Program-made: the position numbers and the translations under genes
The notes under the pieces: generated by a model
Told to the model about the DNA's origin: nothing
The model's input: only the letters and a program-made list of their open reading frames with translations
The model's database searches: none
Assembly: GCA_013002925.1 (NCBI GenBank)
Contig: JABDLQ010000088.1
Location: forward strand, 1-18,281
Reading direction: 5' to 3'
Length of the DNA: 18,281 nucleotides
Source of the DNA: Gammaproteobacteria bacterium
Lineage (GTDB): Bacteria; Pseudomonadota; Gammaproteobacteria; Steroidobacterales; SZUA-146
Shown: positions 1-7,573 of the stretch, in pieces
Layout: each line of letters begins with the position of its first letter
How positions within the stretch are numbered: the stretch's first letter is position 1

Positions 1-327
1 GGCACACAAGTCCACCGCGGGTTAGCAGGTTTTCGCGTCTGCGATGCTAACCACCGTCGACCGCTGGTCAGCCGGTCCTGGCATTAACGGTGTCACGCGA
101 TCGCCGGATCGCCAGCCGCCATTCGCACTGGTGAGTCTGCGGGAGTGTGCAATATTCTGGTGTCGTTAATCCCGAGTGGCGAATGTTGAGTGTATGGGTT
201 GTTATTGTCGCTGAAGTGAACAGCAGGAAAGAACTGCTTATTTTCGCGATGTAAATCACCTGTATTTTTTTCTGCAGGCTGCAGCGCAAATTTGCATGGG
301 GAGTCCGTGTTGCGGTAGAGGGCGTAT
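1..327. other. Non-coding or unresolved left edge
   Basis: This stretch lies downstream of the leftward P-type ATPase, and I find no convincing gene in it. One plus-strand frame is open from the window edge to a TAA at 85-87 (28 codons) and could be the last residues of a gene entering from the left, but nothing in it is recognisable. A 73-codon minus-strand frame (68-289) shows no family motif and looks accidental. Visible structure consists of an 8-bp inverted repeat (20-52), a run of seven T followed by a short CTGCA/TGCAG hairpin (265-277 onward), and a GCAAATTTGC palindrome (286-295). Confidence 0.5.
20..52. repeat. Perfect 8-bp inverted repeat (hairpin)
   Basis: GGTTAGCA at 20-27 is the exact reverse complement of TGCTAACC at 45-52. 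The 17-base loop contains a further CGC/GCG pairing (34-36 with 41-43), so a two-level stem is possible. No T-run follows the stem on either strand, so it is not a standard intrinsic terminator. It could be a protein-binding site or an RNA structure belonging to a gene left of the window. The pairing is seen directly; any role is unknown. Confidence 0.4.
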
Positions 328-3060
328 CTACGTTGACTGCATTTTAGGTGAGCAGCGGCGTGCGATCAGACGCACAAGGGGTGCACTCAGCAACGGCACC
401 ACACTGGCGCAGAGGATTAACAGCCAACCTTCCGTGCCCGGGGCGGAAAGTTTCATGATCTGATTCAGTGGTGGCAGATAAACCGCGGCGAGCGTTAGCA
501 AGCCGCATATTATTAATGCAAGCCAGATCCACGGATTACGCGTGATTTCATTGCGTATTGGATGCGCGACCTCATCGCGCATATTGAAGACGTGCCACAT
601 TTGTGCCAGCGCCAATGTGCAAAACGATATGGTTATGGCGGCGTCTGTGCTGAAATTCAGGCGGTGGACAGCAAACCACATGGCCAATAAAACGGTTGCC
701 GACATGATGCCGGCATGCAGTGCAATACGCAGCCAATGATAGCGGGTCAGAATGGGTTCGTCGGTGGGGCGCGGTTTTTGTTGCATAAGAGAATCTGCAC
801 CTTCGCCGACACCAAGTGCCAGTGCCGGAAATACATCGGTGACCAGGTTCAGAAACAGTATTTGCAGCGGTAGCAACGGTAAAGGAGCTCCGGCCATCGT
901 GGCAATACTAATGATCAATACCTCACTGATGTTGCAGGAGAACAGGTACACGACAAATTTGCGAATATTCTGGAATATCGCGCGCCCTTCCGAAATCGCA
1001 TCCACAATAGTGGCAAATTCGTCGTCCTGCAGAACCATCGCTGCGGCTTCTTTGGCCACTGCAGTGCCGCGCATTCCCATGGCAATGCCGATATCGGCTT
1101 TGTCCAGCGCCGGTGCATCATTGACACCATCGCCAGTCATTGCAACGGTCTGTCCTTGCTGTTGATAAAAATCAATCAGATGCAGTTTTTGTGCGGGAGT
1201 AACACGCGAAAATACGCGGGCGTTCAGTAGCGATTCTACAGAATTGGCTGCCAATTTAGCGTCCAGCTCTGTGCCGCCGACAAAGGCATCCGATTTGGTC
1301 TCCGCATCTGTAATGGCCACAGTCGATGCGATGTTGCGCGCGGTCGCAGCATGGTCACCGGTGGCCATGATTACGTTGATTCCGGCGCTGTGACAAACTT
1401 CGATGGCTTCTTTCACGCCTTGTCTCGCAGGGTCTTCCATACCAGCTACGCCATGCAGCGTCAGTCCTTCAAAGCAGTTGCCGGCGGCATCATTGGTGCG
1501 TTTTGCGGCAACGGCCAGTGTGCGCAAACCGCGTTGACCGAGTTGTTCGGCTGCCGTTAACCAGTGGTCCCGCTCCTCCTGCGATAGTGGATCCTCCTGG
1601 GCGCCCACGCGCACAGTTGTGCACAGTGGAATGACGGATTCAGGTGCGCCCTTTACGGCAATCAGAATGTCGGCGTCTTTCTGATGACGGGTGGCCATCA
1701 GCTTTGTATCAGGGTCAAAAGGTACTTCGCTGATTTCGGGATGAGCTGTAATAAGGTCTTCCCGCCACAAATTGCGCGCTGCTGCCGCTACCAGTAGCGC
1801 AACCTCGGTTGGGTCTCCGGTAGTGTGGCGGGTCCCATCGTCAGACATCCGCAAAGACGCGTTGCTGCACAAAGATGAAATTGTCAAAAACTCATCGAGC
1901 AACTGCAGTTGATTCGTTTCCGGACTATGCTCGCCTGCAAAATATTGTCCAGGAGATGAGCGGTCAACTCCCTTCACCGTGAGCTCGACGTTTGCCAGAA
2001 GTACGCTGGTCACAAACATATGATTTTCTGTGAGTGTGCCGGTTTTGTCCGTCAGAATCAGGCCCGTGGATCCGAGCGTCTCAACGGCAGACAATCGAGC
2101 GACAAGTGCATTGCGCCGCGACATGCGCCACATGCCGCGCGCCAATGCAATGGTCGCAACGATTGGTAATCCTTCAGGAATGGCTGCGACGGCAAGTGCG
2201 ATGGCAACTTCAATCGACAGAAGTACATCGCGCCCGACCAGCACACTGCCACCAGCAACGAGGATCGCCAGCAATATAACTACCCAGGCCAACCGGTTAC
2301 CCAGCGTTCCAAGACGTTTTTCGAGCGGCGTCCGGTGTGTGTCGGCAGAGGATATTAGCTTGGAAATTTTTCCAAGTTCACTGGCGTGGCCAGTTGCAGT
2401 GACAACACCACGAGCGGTGCCGCGTGTAATCGCGGTGCCTTTGTACGCCATGTTTTCCCGGTCGGCCATCTGCGCGTCCGCAGGTAACGTGTCGGTATGC
2501 TTGCGTACGGGAATTGATTCACCGGTCAGTGTAGACTCGTCGGCCTGCAGTCTGGCAGCCTCTATGAGGCGCATATCTGCGGTAACGATATCGCCTCCTT
2601 CAAGGCAGACGACGTCCCCCGGGACGAGAGTTTCGGCCGCTACCATGTTAGTCACGCCATCGCGCAATACGCGCGTTTGTGTCCGGCCAAGTCGTCGCAA
2701 TGACTCCATGGAGCGCAAAGCCCGCCACTCGGATATAAACCCGATCATCGTATTGATAATTATGACTGCAAATATTGCAATGCCTTCAAGATAATCCGAG
2801 AACAACATGGCGAGGGTTGCCCCTGCGAAAAGAAGCAGGACAATGACGCTTTTAACCTGATCCAGCAGAATTGCCAGCAGTGATTTTGGCTGGGAGATCT
2901 TCAGTTCGTTGTAACCAAAATCCTGGAGCCGTCTTAGTGCTTCGGAATCACTCAATCCTCTGGATGGATCAACGGCTAGCTGCTGTACGACAGCGGCCGA
3001 TGACACAGACCAGGGATGTACTGCCGTTAATTCGTCTGTAGAGGACGACGAGTTTTTCAT
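328..3060 (-). CDS. P-type cation-transporting ATPase, Ca2+ (P2A/P2B-like) type
   Basis: A 910-residue inner-membrane ion pump that couples ATP hydrolysis to cation transport, most likely Ca2+ export. Domains in order are a cation-ATPase N-terminal domain (about 15-75), an actuator domain with the TGES loop at 179-182, TM4 with PEGLP (295-299), the phosphorylation site DKTGT with Asp338, KGAPE (470-474) in the nucleotide domain, TGDGVND (642-648), and a C-terminal membrane domain. SERCA-like ion ligands are visible: Glu296 in TM4, Asn710 and Glu713 in TM5, Asn738 and Asp742 in TM6. The TM8 position that is Glu in SERCA looks like Gln820, as in plasma-membrane pumps. The frame stays open upstream to 3186, but ATG 3058-3060 overlaps the rsgA stop as ATGA and begins just before the family N-terminus, so I chose it. 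Translation is probably coupled to rsgA. Ca2+ specificity is inferred; Mn2+ or Na+ cannot be excluded. Confidence 0.93.
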   Translation of the reverse strand: MKNSSSSTDELTAVHPWSVSSAAVVQQLAVDPSRGLSDSEALRRLQDFGYNELKISQPKSLLAILLDQVKSVIVLLLFAGATLAMLFSDYLEGIAIFAVIIINTMIGFISEWRALRSMESLRRLGRTQTRVLRDGVTNMVAAETLVPGDVVCLEGGDIVTADMRLIEAARLQADESTLTGESIPVRKHTDTLPADAQMADRENMAYKGTAITRGTARGVVTATGHASELGKISKLISSADTHRTPLEKRLGTLGNRLAWVVILLAILVAGGSVLVGRDVLLSIEVAIALAVAAIPEGLPIVATIALARGMWRMSRRNALVARLSAVETLGSTGLILTDKTGTLTENHMFVTSVLLANVELTVKGVDRSSPGQYFAGEHSPETNQLQLLDEFLTISSLCSNASLRMSDDGTRHTTGDPTEVALLVAAAARNLWREDLITAHPEISEVPFDPDTKLMATRHQKDADILIAVKGAPESVIPLCTTVRVGAQEDPLSQEERDHWLTAAEQLGQRGLRTLAVAAKRTNDAAGNCFEGLTLHGVAGMEDPARQGVKEAIEVCHSAGINVIMATGDHAATARNIASTVAITDAETKSDAFVGGTELDAKLAANSVESLLNARVFSRVTPAQKLHLIDFYQQQGQTVAMTGDGVNDAPALDKADIGIAMGMRGTAVAKEAAAMVLQDDEFATIVDAISEGRAIFQNIRKFVVYLFSCNISEVLIISIATMAGAPLPLLPLQILFLNLVTDVFPALALGVGEGADSLMQQKPRPTDEPILTRYHWLRIALHAGIMSATVLLAMWFAVHRLNFSTDAAITISFCTLALAQMWHVFNMRDEVAHPIRNEITRNPWIWLALIICGLLTLAAVYLPPLNQIMKLSAPGTEGWLLILCASVVPLLSAPLVRLIARRCSPKMQST

Positions 3061-3977
3061 GATTTGGCGCTGAGTGTGCGCATTAGTGCCATTAATTGGA
3101 GGTAGCTCTCGTATCGGCGCGCGCTTATCTGGCCGTCTGCAACCCGTTTTTTTACCCCGCAATCGGGTTCGTTTTCGTGGCGGCAATTGCTAAAGCGGCA
3201 ACCCTCGGCGGCAGCGAGGATCTCGACGTAGCCATTTGGCACCTGTTCCTGCTTTAATGGCGGCGGTGCAAAATCGCGAACGCCGGGAGAGTCGATCAGG
3301 GCACCAGCTGTATGGTCCTGGTCGTCCAGATAATACAGATAGCTGGCGGATGTGGTGTGGCGCCCAAACTTGCCCGAATCGGACAGGGCGCCGGTTTCCT
3401 GATGAATGCCAGGTAGCAGCGCATTGAGCAAAGACGATTTTCCGACACCGCTTTGACCTACCAGTATGCTGGTGCCGCCTGCGCACATGGTTCTTAAACT
3501 ATCCAACCCGGCACCGGATTTTGCGCTTGTCAGGGCCACCGGGTAGCCAAGGTCCTGCAGTTCACGAAGCCACGCAGGCAGCGGACCGGTGTCGGTGTCT
3601 GTCTTGTTATAAATCAGTGCGCAGTTGATTTGTAAATGTTCAGCAGCGGCAATATAGCGATCGATCAGAAACGGATCAGCCGGAGGTGAGTGAGAGAAGA
3701 CCACAATTAACTGGTCGAGGTTGGCTGCTACTGGCTCCTCTTTACCACGCCGATTCGGTCGCATCAGCACATTGTCGCGTTCCCCGATCCCGGTCACTGT
3801 GCCATCGACCTGGTCCGACTCGAGCGGAATCCAGGTTATGCGATCACCGCAAACCGGGCGAATTTTACGTCCCAGCATCCGGCACTGAAACCTGTCCCCG
3901 TTGTCGGTTTCGATCAACACCTGGCGTCCAAAGCCGGCGACCACCAGCCCGGACAAGTCAGCTGGTGACGTGCTCAT
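3057..3977 (-). CDS. rsgA: Ribosome small-subunit-dependent GTPase RsgA (YjeQ)
   Basis: A circularly permuted GTPase of 306 residues that acts late in 30S subunit maturation. An N-terminal OB-fold (about 10-65) is followed by the permuted G motifs: G4 NKTD (124-127), G5 SAKSG (151-155), G1 GQSGVGKSS (174-182), the G2 threonines in GRHTT (205-209) and G3 DSPG (229-232). A C-terminal zinc finger uses Cys260, Cys265, His267 and Cys273. At 306 residues it is shorter than E. coli RsgA (about 350), mainly because the N-terminal extension is reduced. It starts 12 nt after the Ste24-like protease stop, and its TGA overlaps the ATG of the cation ATPase, so the three genes look like one operon. orn lies nearby, as it often does with rsgA in gammaproteobacteria. 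Only a weak ribosome-binding site is visible, which fits coupling to the gene upstream. Confidence 0.97.
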   Translation of the reverse strand: MSTSPADLSGLVVAGFGRQVLIETDNGDRFQCRMLGRKIRPVCGDRITWIPLESDQVDGTVTGIGERDNVLMRPNRRGKEEPVAANLDQLIVVFSHSPPADPFLIDRYIAAAEHLQINCALIYNKTDTDTGPLPAWLRELQDLGYPVALTSAKSGAGLDSLRTMCAGGTSILVGQSGVGKSSLLNALLPGIHQETGALSDSGKFGRHTTSASYLYYLDDQDHTAGALIDSPGVRDFAPPPLKQEQVPNGYVEILAAAEGCRFSNCRHENEPDCGVKKRVADGQISARRYESYLQLMALMRTLSAKS

Positions 3978-3989
3978 GCCTGTGCGGGC

Positions 3990-5237
3990 CTATGATCCCA
4001 GCAGTTTTTCAAGGCGTGCAACACGCACTGGCCCAGGAGGGTGGGAGTCATAAAAGCGGCTGTGTATTTCGTCGGGTACCAATGTGGAGGCATTGTCACG
4101 ATAGAGTTTGGCCAATGCGCTGATCAACGCGCTGGCATCACTTTGTTCATGCGCATATTCATCGGCTTCGAACTCATGTTTACGCGAAATGTAGGCGCTT
4201 ATTGGCGTTATAAAAAATGTGAACACGGGGATGACCATCATGAATAACAGCAGGGCCATATAACTGGATGGTTGTGTCACGCCGAGGCTAGTATAAAACC
4301 AGCTTTGCTCTTTAAGAAATCCCAGTACGGCTAGCCCCACAAGCCCGAGTACAAACCCGGTGATCAGACGTGAGCGAATATGTTTACGGCGAAAATGTCC
4401 CAGCTCATGCGCGAGCACCGCTTCAATTTCGAGCGGCTCCAGACTGTCAATGAGGGTGTCAAAAAATACGATGCGTTTATTGTTTCCCACGCCTGTGAAA
4501 TACGCATTACCATGCGTAGAGCGGCGCGAGCCATCCATAATAAATATGCCTTTGCTTTGAAATCCGCAGCGTTGCAACAGGGCTTCAATGCGCTGCTTGA
4601 GCGATTCGTCAGACAGTTCTGAAAATTTATTGAAAAGCGGTGCAATAAAAGCCGGGTATGCCCAGGTGATCGCCAGTGAAAATGACACCCATACCAGCCA
4701 GGCGTAGATCCACCAATAGCTACCGGCAGCATCCATGATCCAGAGAATCAGCGCCAATAGCGGTGTGGCGAGTAAAAACCCGACCAACCAGCCTTTGAGC
4801 ATATCGGCGACATAAAGGGCGGGCGTGGTTTTGTTAAATCCGAAGCGCGCTTCGACGCCAAACGTCCGATATAGCGACAGTGGCAGGGACAGCAACGACA
4901 TAATTAAAAATGCACCCAGTATCACCGCTACACCGGTGAGTATCGGGCCGTAGCCGAAGCCTGATATCCAGCCGTCGAGAAGCTGTAAGCCACCGCCGAT
5001 GGTCCACGCAAGCAGGAGCGCGGCATCGATCACGATGTCCAATATTCCCAGACGCGCACCCACCGCCGTATAGTCACTGGCTTTTTTGTGATCTTCAATG
5101 CTGATCGAACGGTCAAATGGTGGAGGAACGTGATCGCGACGGGTTTTCATCGCCTGTAGCTGACGCCATGACAGCCAGACGCGCAGGATTGTGCCTGCCA
5201 CGAGCAATACCAGAAAAAGTGTTTTGAACCAGTGCAT
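3990..5237 (-). CDS. M48 family membrane metallopeptidase, Ste24/CAAX protease 1-like
   Basis: A 415-residue polytopic membrane zinc protease. The HELGH zinc motif is at 277-281 and the third-ligand region EFEAD at 355-359. The SRRSTHGNAYFTG segment (238-250) and RFGFNKTT (131-138) are typical of Ste24/CAAX-protease relatives. Hydrophobic segments occur near 4-20, 62-83, 97-122, 148-167, 178-198, 291-308 and 327-350. Eukaryotic Ste24 trims prenylated proteins. Bacteria generally lack that substrate, so a role in membrane-protein quality control is an inference from the wider M48 family (HtpX, for example). ATG 5235-5237 is preceded by AAGG about 9 nt upstream. It is the first gene of the leftward operon with rsgA and the cation pump, and diverges from orn across 84 nt. 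Confidence 0.93.
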   Translation of the reverse strand: MHWFKTLFLVLLVAGTILRVWLSWRQLQAMKTRRDHVPPPFDRSISIEDHKKASDYTAVGARLGILDIVIDAALLLAWTIGGGLQLLDGWISGFGYGPILTGVAVILGAFLIMSLLSLPLSLYRTFGVEARFGFNKTTPALYVADMLKGWLVGFLLATPLLALILWIMDAAGSYWWIYAWLVWVSFSLAITWAYPAFIAPLFNKFSELSDESLKQRIEALLQRCGFQSKGIFIMDGSRRSTHGNAYFTGVGNNKRIVFFDTLIDSLEPLEIEAVLAHELGHFRRKHIRSRLITGFVLGLVGLAVLGFLKEQSWFYTSLGVTQPSSYMALLLFMMVIPVFTFFITPISAYISRKHEFEADEYAHEQSDASALISALAKLYRDNASTLVPDEIHSRFYDSHPPGPVRVARLEKLLGS

Positions 5238-5321
5238 TCAGTTTCGCCTTGCGATTTCTTGCGAGCGCCACAGCTTAGCCAATGGTAGTATTTCGTGCAA
5301 GCTGCAAGGGGTAGGAAAATA

Positions 5322-5897
5322 ATGTCAAATGCGGAGCAACACCTGATTTGGATCGATCTCGAGATGACCGGGCTGGATGTAAACACGGACCGGATCATTG
5401 AGATAGCAACCGTGGTTACTGACCAGTACCTGAATGTACTCGCAGAGGGGCCCGTAGTGGCCATACACCAAAGTGCGGCGGTTATGCAGGCGATGGATGA
5501 GTGGAACACGCGGCACCATGGTGATTCGGGACTCACACAACGGGTTGCACAAAGCCGTGACAGCGAGGCGGATGCAGAAAGAAAAACCCTGGAATTTTTA
5601 CGCCATTGGGTGGGGCCGGGCGTTTCCCCGATGTGTGGCAACTCCATCTGTCAGGATCGCCGTTTTATGGCCCGGTTGATGCCGGATCTGGAAGCCTATT
5701 TTCACTACCGCAATCTGGATGTCAGTACACTCAAGGAGCTGGCCAGCCGCTGGGCACCCTCGGTGGCGGCTGGCTTTACCAAAAAAGGAGCTCACCTTGC
5801 GTTGAGTGATATTCACGATTCAATCAATGAGCTACGTCACTATCGCGATCATTTGTTTGATCTCGGGCTGTTTGCCCCGGAGCATCAGGCCAGTTAA
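5322..5897 (+). CDS. orn: Oligoribonuclease (3'-5' exoribonuclease, DEDDh family)
   Basis: A 191-residue enzyme that degrades the shortest RNAs (2-5 nt), including pGpG from cyclic-di-GMP breakdown, to mononucleotides. The first DEDD motif is WIDLEMTGLD near the N-terminus (about 10-19), with IIEIATVVTD following. The central NSICQDRRF segment carries the conserved region around the second acidic site. The C-terminal HLALSDIHDSI segment supplies the His and Asp of the DEDDh signature. The frame is open nine codons further up, but ATG 5322 follows AAGGGG/AGGA sequence at 5306-5316 and matches the normal Orn N-terminus, so I chose it. Its TAA overlaps the ATG of the downstream methyltransferase (TAATG at 5895-5899), suggesting translational coupling. 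Length is close to E. coli Orn (181). Confidence 0.97.
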   Translation: MSNAEQHLIWIDLEMTGLDVNTDRIIEIATVVTDQYLNVLAEGPVVAIHQSAAVMQAMDEWNTRHHGDSGLTQRVAQSRDSEADAERKTLEFLRHWVGPGVSPMCGNSICQDRRFMARLMPDLEAYFHYRNLDVSTLKELASRWAPSVAAGFTKKGAHLALSDIHDSINELRHYRDHLFDLGLFAPEHQAS

Positions 5898-6508
5898 TGC
5901 AGCACTGGTCCGAGGCGGCAGCGCGCAATCAATGGCCAATACTGGAGGTGTTACGCAAGGTACTACCTCTTGAGCAGCCGGTGCGCGTGCTCGAAATAGG
6001 TTCCGGCACCGCCCAGCATGCGGTGTGCTTTGCCCAATATCTGGACAACCTCGAATGGCAACCCAGCGATCTCGAAGAAAACTTTCCGGCGATAATCCAG
6101 ACCTTGGCGCAGCACCCCCATCCACGCGTGCGGTCACCGCTGGTGTTGTCAGCCCGATCCCTGGCCGCTCACAGGGCCGACACTGATGTCGTCTACACCG
6201 CCAACACGTGCCATATTATGGCGTGGTCTGATGTTCAGCATATGGTCGCAAATGTGGGCCGGTTGCTGGCACCGGGTGGCCGCTTCCTGATCTATGGTCC
6301 GTTCCTGGTCGGAGGACAACCGGACTGCGAGAGCAATTACCGGTTTGACCAGTACCTGAGCCAGGTAAATCCGCATCAGGGTCTTCGTGGTCGTGAAGAT
6401 ATCGCCTGGCTGGCGGATCGACACGGGATGTCTTTGGTAGCACGATTTGGAATGCCTGCGAATAACCAGATGCTGGTATTCGAAAAACGCAGCTTATCGA
6501 GCGCCTAG
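5897..6508 (+). CDS. DUF938 family putative SAM-dependent methyltransferase
   Basis: A 203-residue class I methyltransferase-fold protein of the DUF938 (METTL26-related) family. The N-terminal SEAAARNQWPILEVL (5-19) and the motif I loop LEIGSGTAQHA (32-42) are characteristic; WQPSD (54-58) follows where the acidic SAM-ribose ligand is expected. NTCHIMAWSDV (103-113) and PANNQMLVF (187-195) match the family's conserved blocks. The substrate is unknown. It begins on the last base of the orn stop codon, so it is probably translated from the orn transcript. It ends about 20 bases from the convergent NTF2-like gene, with no clear terminator in between. Confidence 0.9.
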   Translation: MQHWSEAAARNQWPILEVLRKVLPLEQPVRVLEIGSGTAQHAVCFAQYLDNLEWQPSDLEENFPAIIQTLAQHPHPRVRSPLVLSARSLAAHRADTDVVYTANTCHIMAWSDVQHMVANVGRLLAPGGRFLIYGPFLVGGQPDCESNYRFDQYLSQVNPHQGLRGREDIAWLADRHGMSLVARFGMPANNQMLVFEKRSLSSA

Positions 6509-6528
6509 CAGGATTGTTTCGGCCGGCT

Positions 6529-6990
6529 TTATAAAACGACGTGTCCCGTTATTTTTGTCAACAGCATGCGCCCGCCAATGTTGCGTACCGTGGAGGTGTT
6601 GCTGGAGGCCTGGCGGATGACTTCGTCTCCCAACGATCCTTCCTCACGTATGGTGGAAGTGACGACCGCGTGATCCGTATGCAGCACGATGTTCATCTCG
6701 TCACGTGCATAGTCATAGGTATCCCAGACCGACCAGCTTTGAAGAACAGACGACACATAGTCTTCTTTATTCATTTCCACGCTGATTGTCTGGTCGTCGG
6801 TGACGACAGTGATCGCGACCTTGACGTCGTCGGCCAGCAGTGACGCCAGTGAGTCGATGTCACGTTCTGCCGATGCCAGTTCGACTGCCTTCATCAGCTG
6901 GCTGACGCTACGCTCGTCCAGTGTGTCCGCAGTCGCTGTCGCAAAGTAGCACGCGAACAAAATGAGCCCACAGATATAACGACGTTTCAT
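6529..6990 (-). CDS. Small exported NTF2/SnoaL-like protein
   Basis: A 153-residue protein with a clear signal peptide: a KRR basic start, a hydrophobic core through residue 17, and a probable cut after ATA near residue 22. The mature part fits a cone-shaped NTF2/SnoaL-like fold, with an N-terminal helix (SVSQLMKAVELASAERD), the LASLLADDVKVAI pattern and C-terminal beta strands. Function is unknown; such proteins may bind small ligands or act as scaffolds. The frame is open 30 codons further, to an ATG (7078-7080) that overlaps the upstream VOC stop as ATGA. I prefer ATG 6988-6990 because it begins the signal peptide, has GGAG (6997-7000) 6 nt upstream, and lies below a likely promoter at 7019-7027. 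Confidence 0.72.
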   Translation of the reverse strand: MKRRYICGLILFACYFATATADTLDERSVSQLMKAVELASAERDIDSLASLLADDVKVAITVVTDDQTISVEMNKEDYVSSVLQSWSVWDTYDYARDEMNIVLHTDHAVVTSTIREEGSLGDEVIRQASSNTSTVRNIGGRMLLTKITGHVVL

Positions 6991-7018
6991 CAGCGTCTCC
7001 GCGTACAGAGTTTCCGCA

Positions 7019-7027
7019 ATTATATCA
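7019..7027 (-). promoter_or_regulatory. Extended -10 promoter for the NTF2-like gene
   Basis: The minus strand reads TGA-TATAAT: a perfect -10 hexamer (7019-7024) preceded by the TG of an extended -10 element. The predicted transcript start, near 7012, would leave a leader of about 21 nt carrying the GGAG site and the ATG at 6990. No good -35 hexamer is seen at the usual distance, which extended -10 promoters tolerate. It would let the gene be expressed separately from the upstream VOC gene. Predicted by eye only. Confidence 0.45.
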
Positions 7028-7076
7028 TGCAGGTACCGAGCGCAGAGTGTCGTATCAACCCGACGGGTCAATCCCG

Positions 7077-7457
7077 TCATCCTGCCGTTGTTACCCGCCA
7101 GGGCGGATGACGCCGGTTGACACCGGCATGGTATATCCGGACCTGATTGCCCGACGGATCACGCAGGCTGGCTTCGCGCCACAGCCATCTTTTTGTCTCG
7201 GGTTGTTCGTCGATCGTGAGACCGAGACGTTGCAGACTGACGCACGTGGAGTCGACGTCAGCAACTTCAAAATAGATAACCACACCATGTGGCGGGCACT
7301 CTTGAACGAGGTTCAGCGAAAAAGTTGCCGGTCCCTCCGGGCTCTCGAATCGCGCGTAATGTGTGGTGTCAACGATCTGCAGGCACCCCAGCAATTGATA
7401 AAATTTGCAGGCCTCTGACAGGTCGGTTACCGGTAAACTGATCTGATTTAGATTCAA
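7077..7457 (-). CDS. VOC (glyoxalase/bleomycin-resistance) fold protein, TTG start
   Basis: A 126-residue protein of the vicinal oxygen chelate superfamily. The opening NQISLPVTDLSEACKFYQLLG (5-25), the mid-strand VVIYFEVADVDS and the closing RDPSGNQVRIYH give the two beta-alpha-beta-beta-beta units. Where glyoxalase I has metal-binding His near residue 5 and Glu in the last strand, this protein appears to have Gln5 and Arg, so it may bind metal differently or not at all; that is inference from alignment by eye. The start is TTG (7455-7457). There is no in-frame ATG before an upstream TGA, and an 8-nt Shine-Dalgarno sequence sits 4 nt ahead of the TTG. Its stop overlaps the ATG of a longer form of the next gene. 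Confidence 0.82.
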   Translation of the reverse strand: MNLNQISLPVTDLSEACKFYQLLGCLQIVDTTHYARFESPEGPATFSLNLVQECPPHGVVIYFEVADVDSTCVSLQRLGLTIDEQPETKRWLWREASLRDPSGNQVRIYHAGVNRRHPPWRVTTAG

Positions 7458-7461
7458 AGCT

Positions 7462-7469
7462 TCACCTCC
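7462..7469 (-). promoter_or_regulatory. Strong Shine-Dalgarno site deciding a TTG start
   Basis: The minus strand reads GGAGGTGA, an eight-base match to the anti-Shine-Dalgarno sequence. GGAGG ends 7 nt before the TTG at 7455-7457. It fixes the VOC gene start at a TTG in the absence of any in-frame ATG. Confidence 0.8.
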
Positions 7470-7573
7470 AGAATTACCCGGGCATCAAACTTTTACCGCG
7501 TCGTGTACCGCTAACAGCGTCAGTGTTACAGTGTCCGGGGACATTGTCGATGACCGTCAGGCGGGAGAATATC

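Noticed and set aside
259..277. CTG...CAG spacing considered as a LexA box
   Set aside because: The spacing is wrong for the CTGT-N8-ACAG consensus, and no SOS gene is adjacent.
265..283. T-run with a CTGCA/TGCAG hairpin, considered as a terminator for the P-type ATPase
   Set aside because: For the leftward transcript the run becomes A after the stem, not U; for the rightward direction the T-run precedes the stem. Neither fits an intrinsic terminator.
68..289. A 73-codon minus-strand frame at the left edge
   Set aside because: There is no clear ribosome-binding site, and no signal or domain pattern I trust; it could be real but cannot be supported.
2030..2794. A 254-codon open frame on the plus strand
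   Set aside because: It is antisense to the conserved core of the P-type ATPase, is Ser/Arg/Thr-rich and has no family motif.
5147..5647. A 166-codon minus-strand frame across the Ste24-like gene start and orn
   Set aside because: It overlaps two well-supported genes and has no motif; it would also cross the divergent promoter region.
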